A DNA stretch of 5,766 bases, from positions 1-5,766 of the forward strand of contig DAOWDZ010000112.1 in the NCBI GenBank assembly GCA_030638765.1, given 5' to 3'. The stretch comes from Desulfocapsa sp. (GTDB lineage Bacteria; Desulfobacterota; Desulfobulbia; Desulfobulbales; Desulfocapsaceae). The notes under the pieces were generated by a model, which saw nothing but the letters and a program-made list of their open reading frames with translations, searched no databases and had not been told where the DNA came from. The translations under genes and the position numbers were made by a program. This document shows, one piece after another, positions 5,571 through 5,766 of this stretch (the stretch's first letter is position 1; every line of letters begins with the position of its first letter).

Positions 5571-5766
5571 CTACTTATTGCTCACCGCAGCAACCTTTGC
5601 AGGAGCTTTGTTTACAAATTTAAAGAAGACTGGGAAGGCAACAAAGAACGCTACACAGAGTAAATACTCGATACCTTTGATATGGGTGTAGTAATCAACC
5701 AGGGTATGCAGTGGTTTTACCATTCCGATTGCTACCATATACTGTCCGGCAAGCTCACTTACTGAC
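5571..5766 (-). CDS. C-terminal end of a membrane protein, product not identified
   Basis: Only the last 64 residues of this gene are in the window; it continues past the right edge. The visible part reads SVSELAGQYMVAIGMVKPLH at its beginning. One strongly hydrophobic helix follows (about residues 32-50, GIEYLLCVAFFVAFPVFFKF), and then a short Lys/Ala-rich hydrophilic tail (VNKAPAKVAAVSNK). This is the pattern of a final transmembrane helix with a basic tail on the cytoplasmic side (positive-inside inference). The gene ends with tandem stops TAG TAA (5573-5568), followed by a strong intrinsic terminator, which suggests a well-expressed gene or operon end. I do not recognise the family with certainty. 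A subunit of an inner-membrane redox complex or a small accessory membrane protein is possible, but this is a guess. Confidence 0.75.
   Translation of the reverse strand, partial: SVSELAGQYMVAIGMVKPLHTLVDYYTHIKGIEYLLCVAFFVAFPVFFKFVNKAPAKVAAVSNK

Noticed and set aside
5387..5623. 78-residue plus-strand open frame
   Set aside because: It runs through the intrinsic terminator hairpin and both flanking genes' ends, with no motif support.

Overview
The window looks like chromosomal DNA of a strictly or facultatively anaerobic Gram-negative bacterium, most plausibly a deltaproteobacterial (Desulfobacterota) sulfate-reducer-like organism. This is inferred from three things: a C_GCAxxG_C_C-type redox protein with an apparent in-frame selenocysteine codon, a TIGR03790-family exported protein (known from exosortase-bearing lineages), and AT-leaning proteobacterial-style coding sequence. 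No rRNA, tRNA, CRISPR array or mobile element was seen, and no gene-free stretch exceeds 300 bases.

Left part (1-1312, minus strand): the N-terminal third or so of a periplasmic family-5 (DppA/OppA-like) solute-binding protein runs off the left edge. It lies 158 bases downstream of a complete TatD-family metal-dependent hydrolase that has no ATG start and probably begins at TTG.

Middle (1313-3960, plus strand): a 180-base divergent region carries a candidate sigma70 promoter. It is followed by a tight three-gene cluster: (i) a 160-residue C_GCAxxG_C_C putative redox protein whose first motif cysteine is replaced by an in-frame UGA followed immediately by a GC-rich hairpin, i.e. a probable selenoprotein; (ii) a macro-domain protein (ADP-ribose binding or deacetylase type) whose ATG overlaps the previous stop; (iii) a full-length Ppx/GppA phosphatase with a C-terminal HD-like domain, whose Shine-Dalgarno sequence lies inside the end of the macro gene. 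The tight packing suggests co-transcription and translational coupling. The combination of a thiol/selenol redox protein, an ADP-ribose-related enzyme and a polyphosphate/pppGpp phosphatase suggests a stress or redox role, which is inference.

Right part (3961-5766, minus strand): the Ppx gene converges on a two-gene unit, an exported TIGR03790-family protein followed 5 bases later by a 73-residue CPxCG/CPxCG zinc-ribbon protein with an amphipathic tail. Upstream of that unit a strong rho-independent terminator ends the gene at the right edge, of which only the last 64 residues are seen: one membrane segment and a basic tail, product unidentified.

The most notable observation is the probable selenoprotein, which conventional gene calling would truncate to a GTG start at 1571, removing the redox-active N-terminus.
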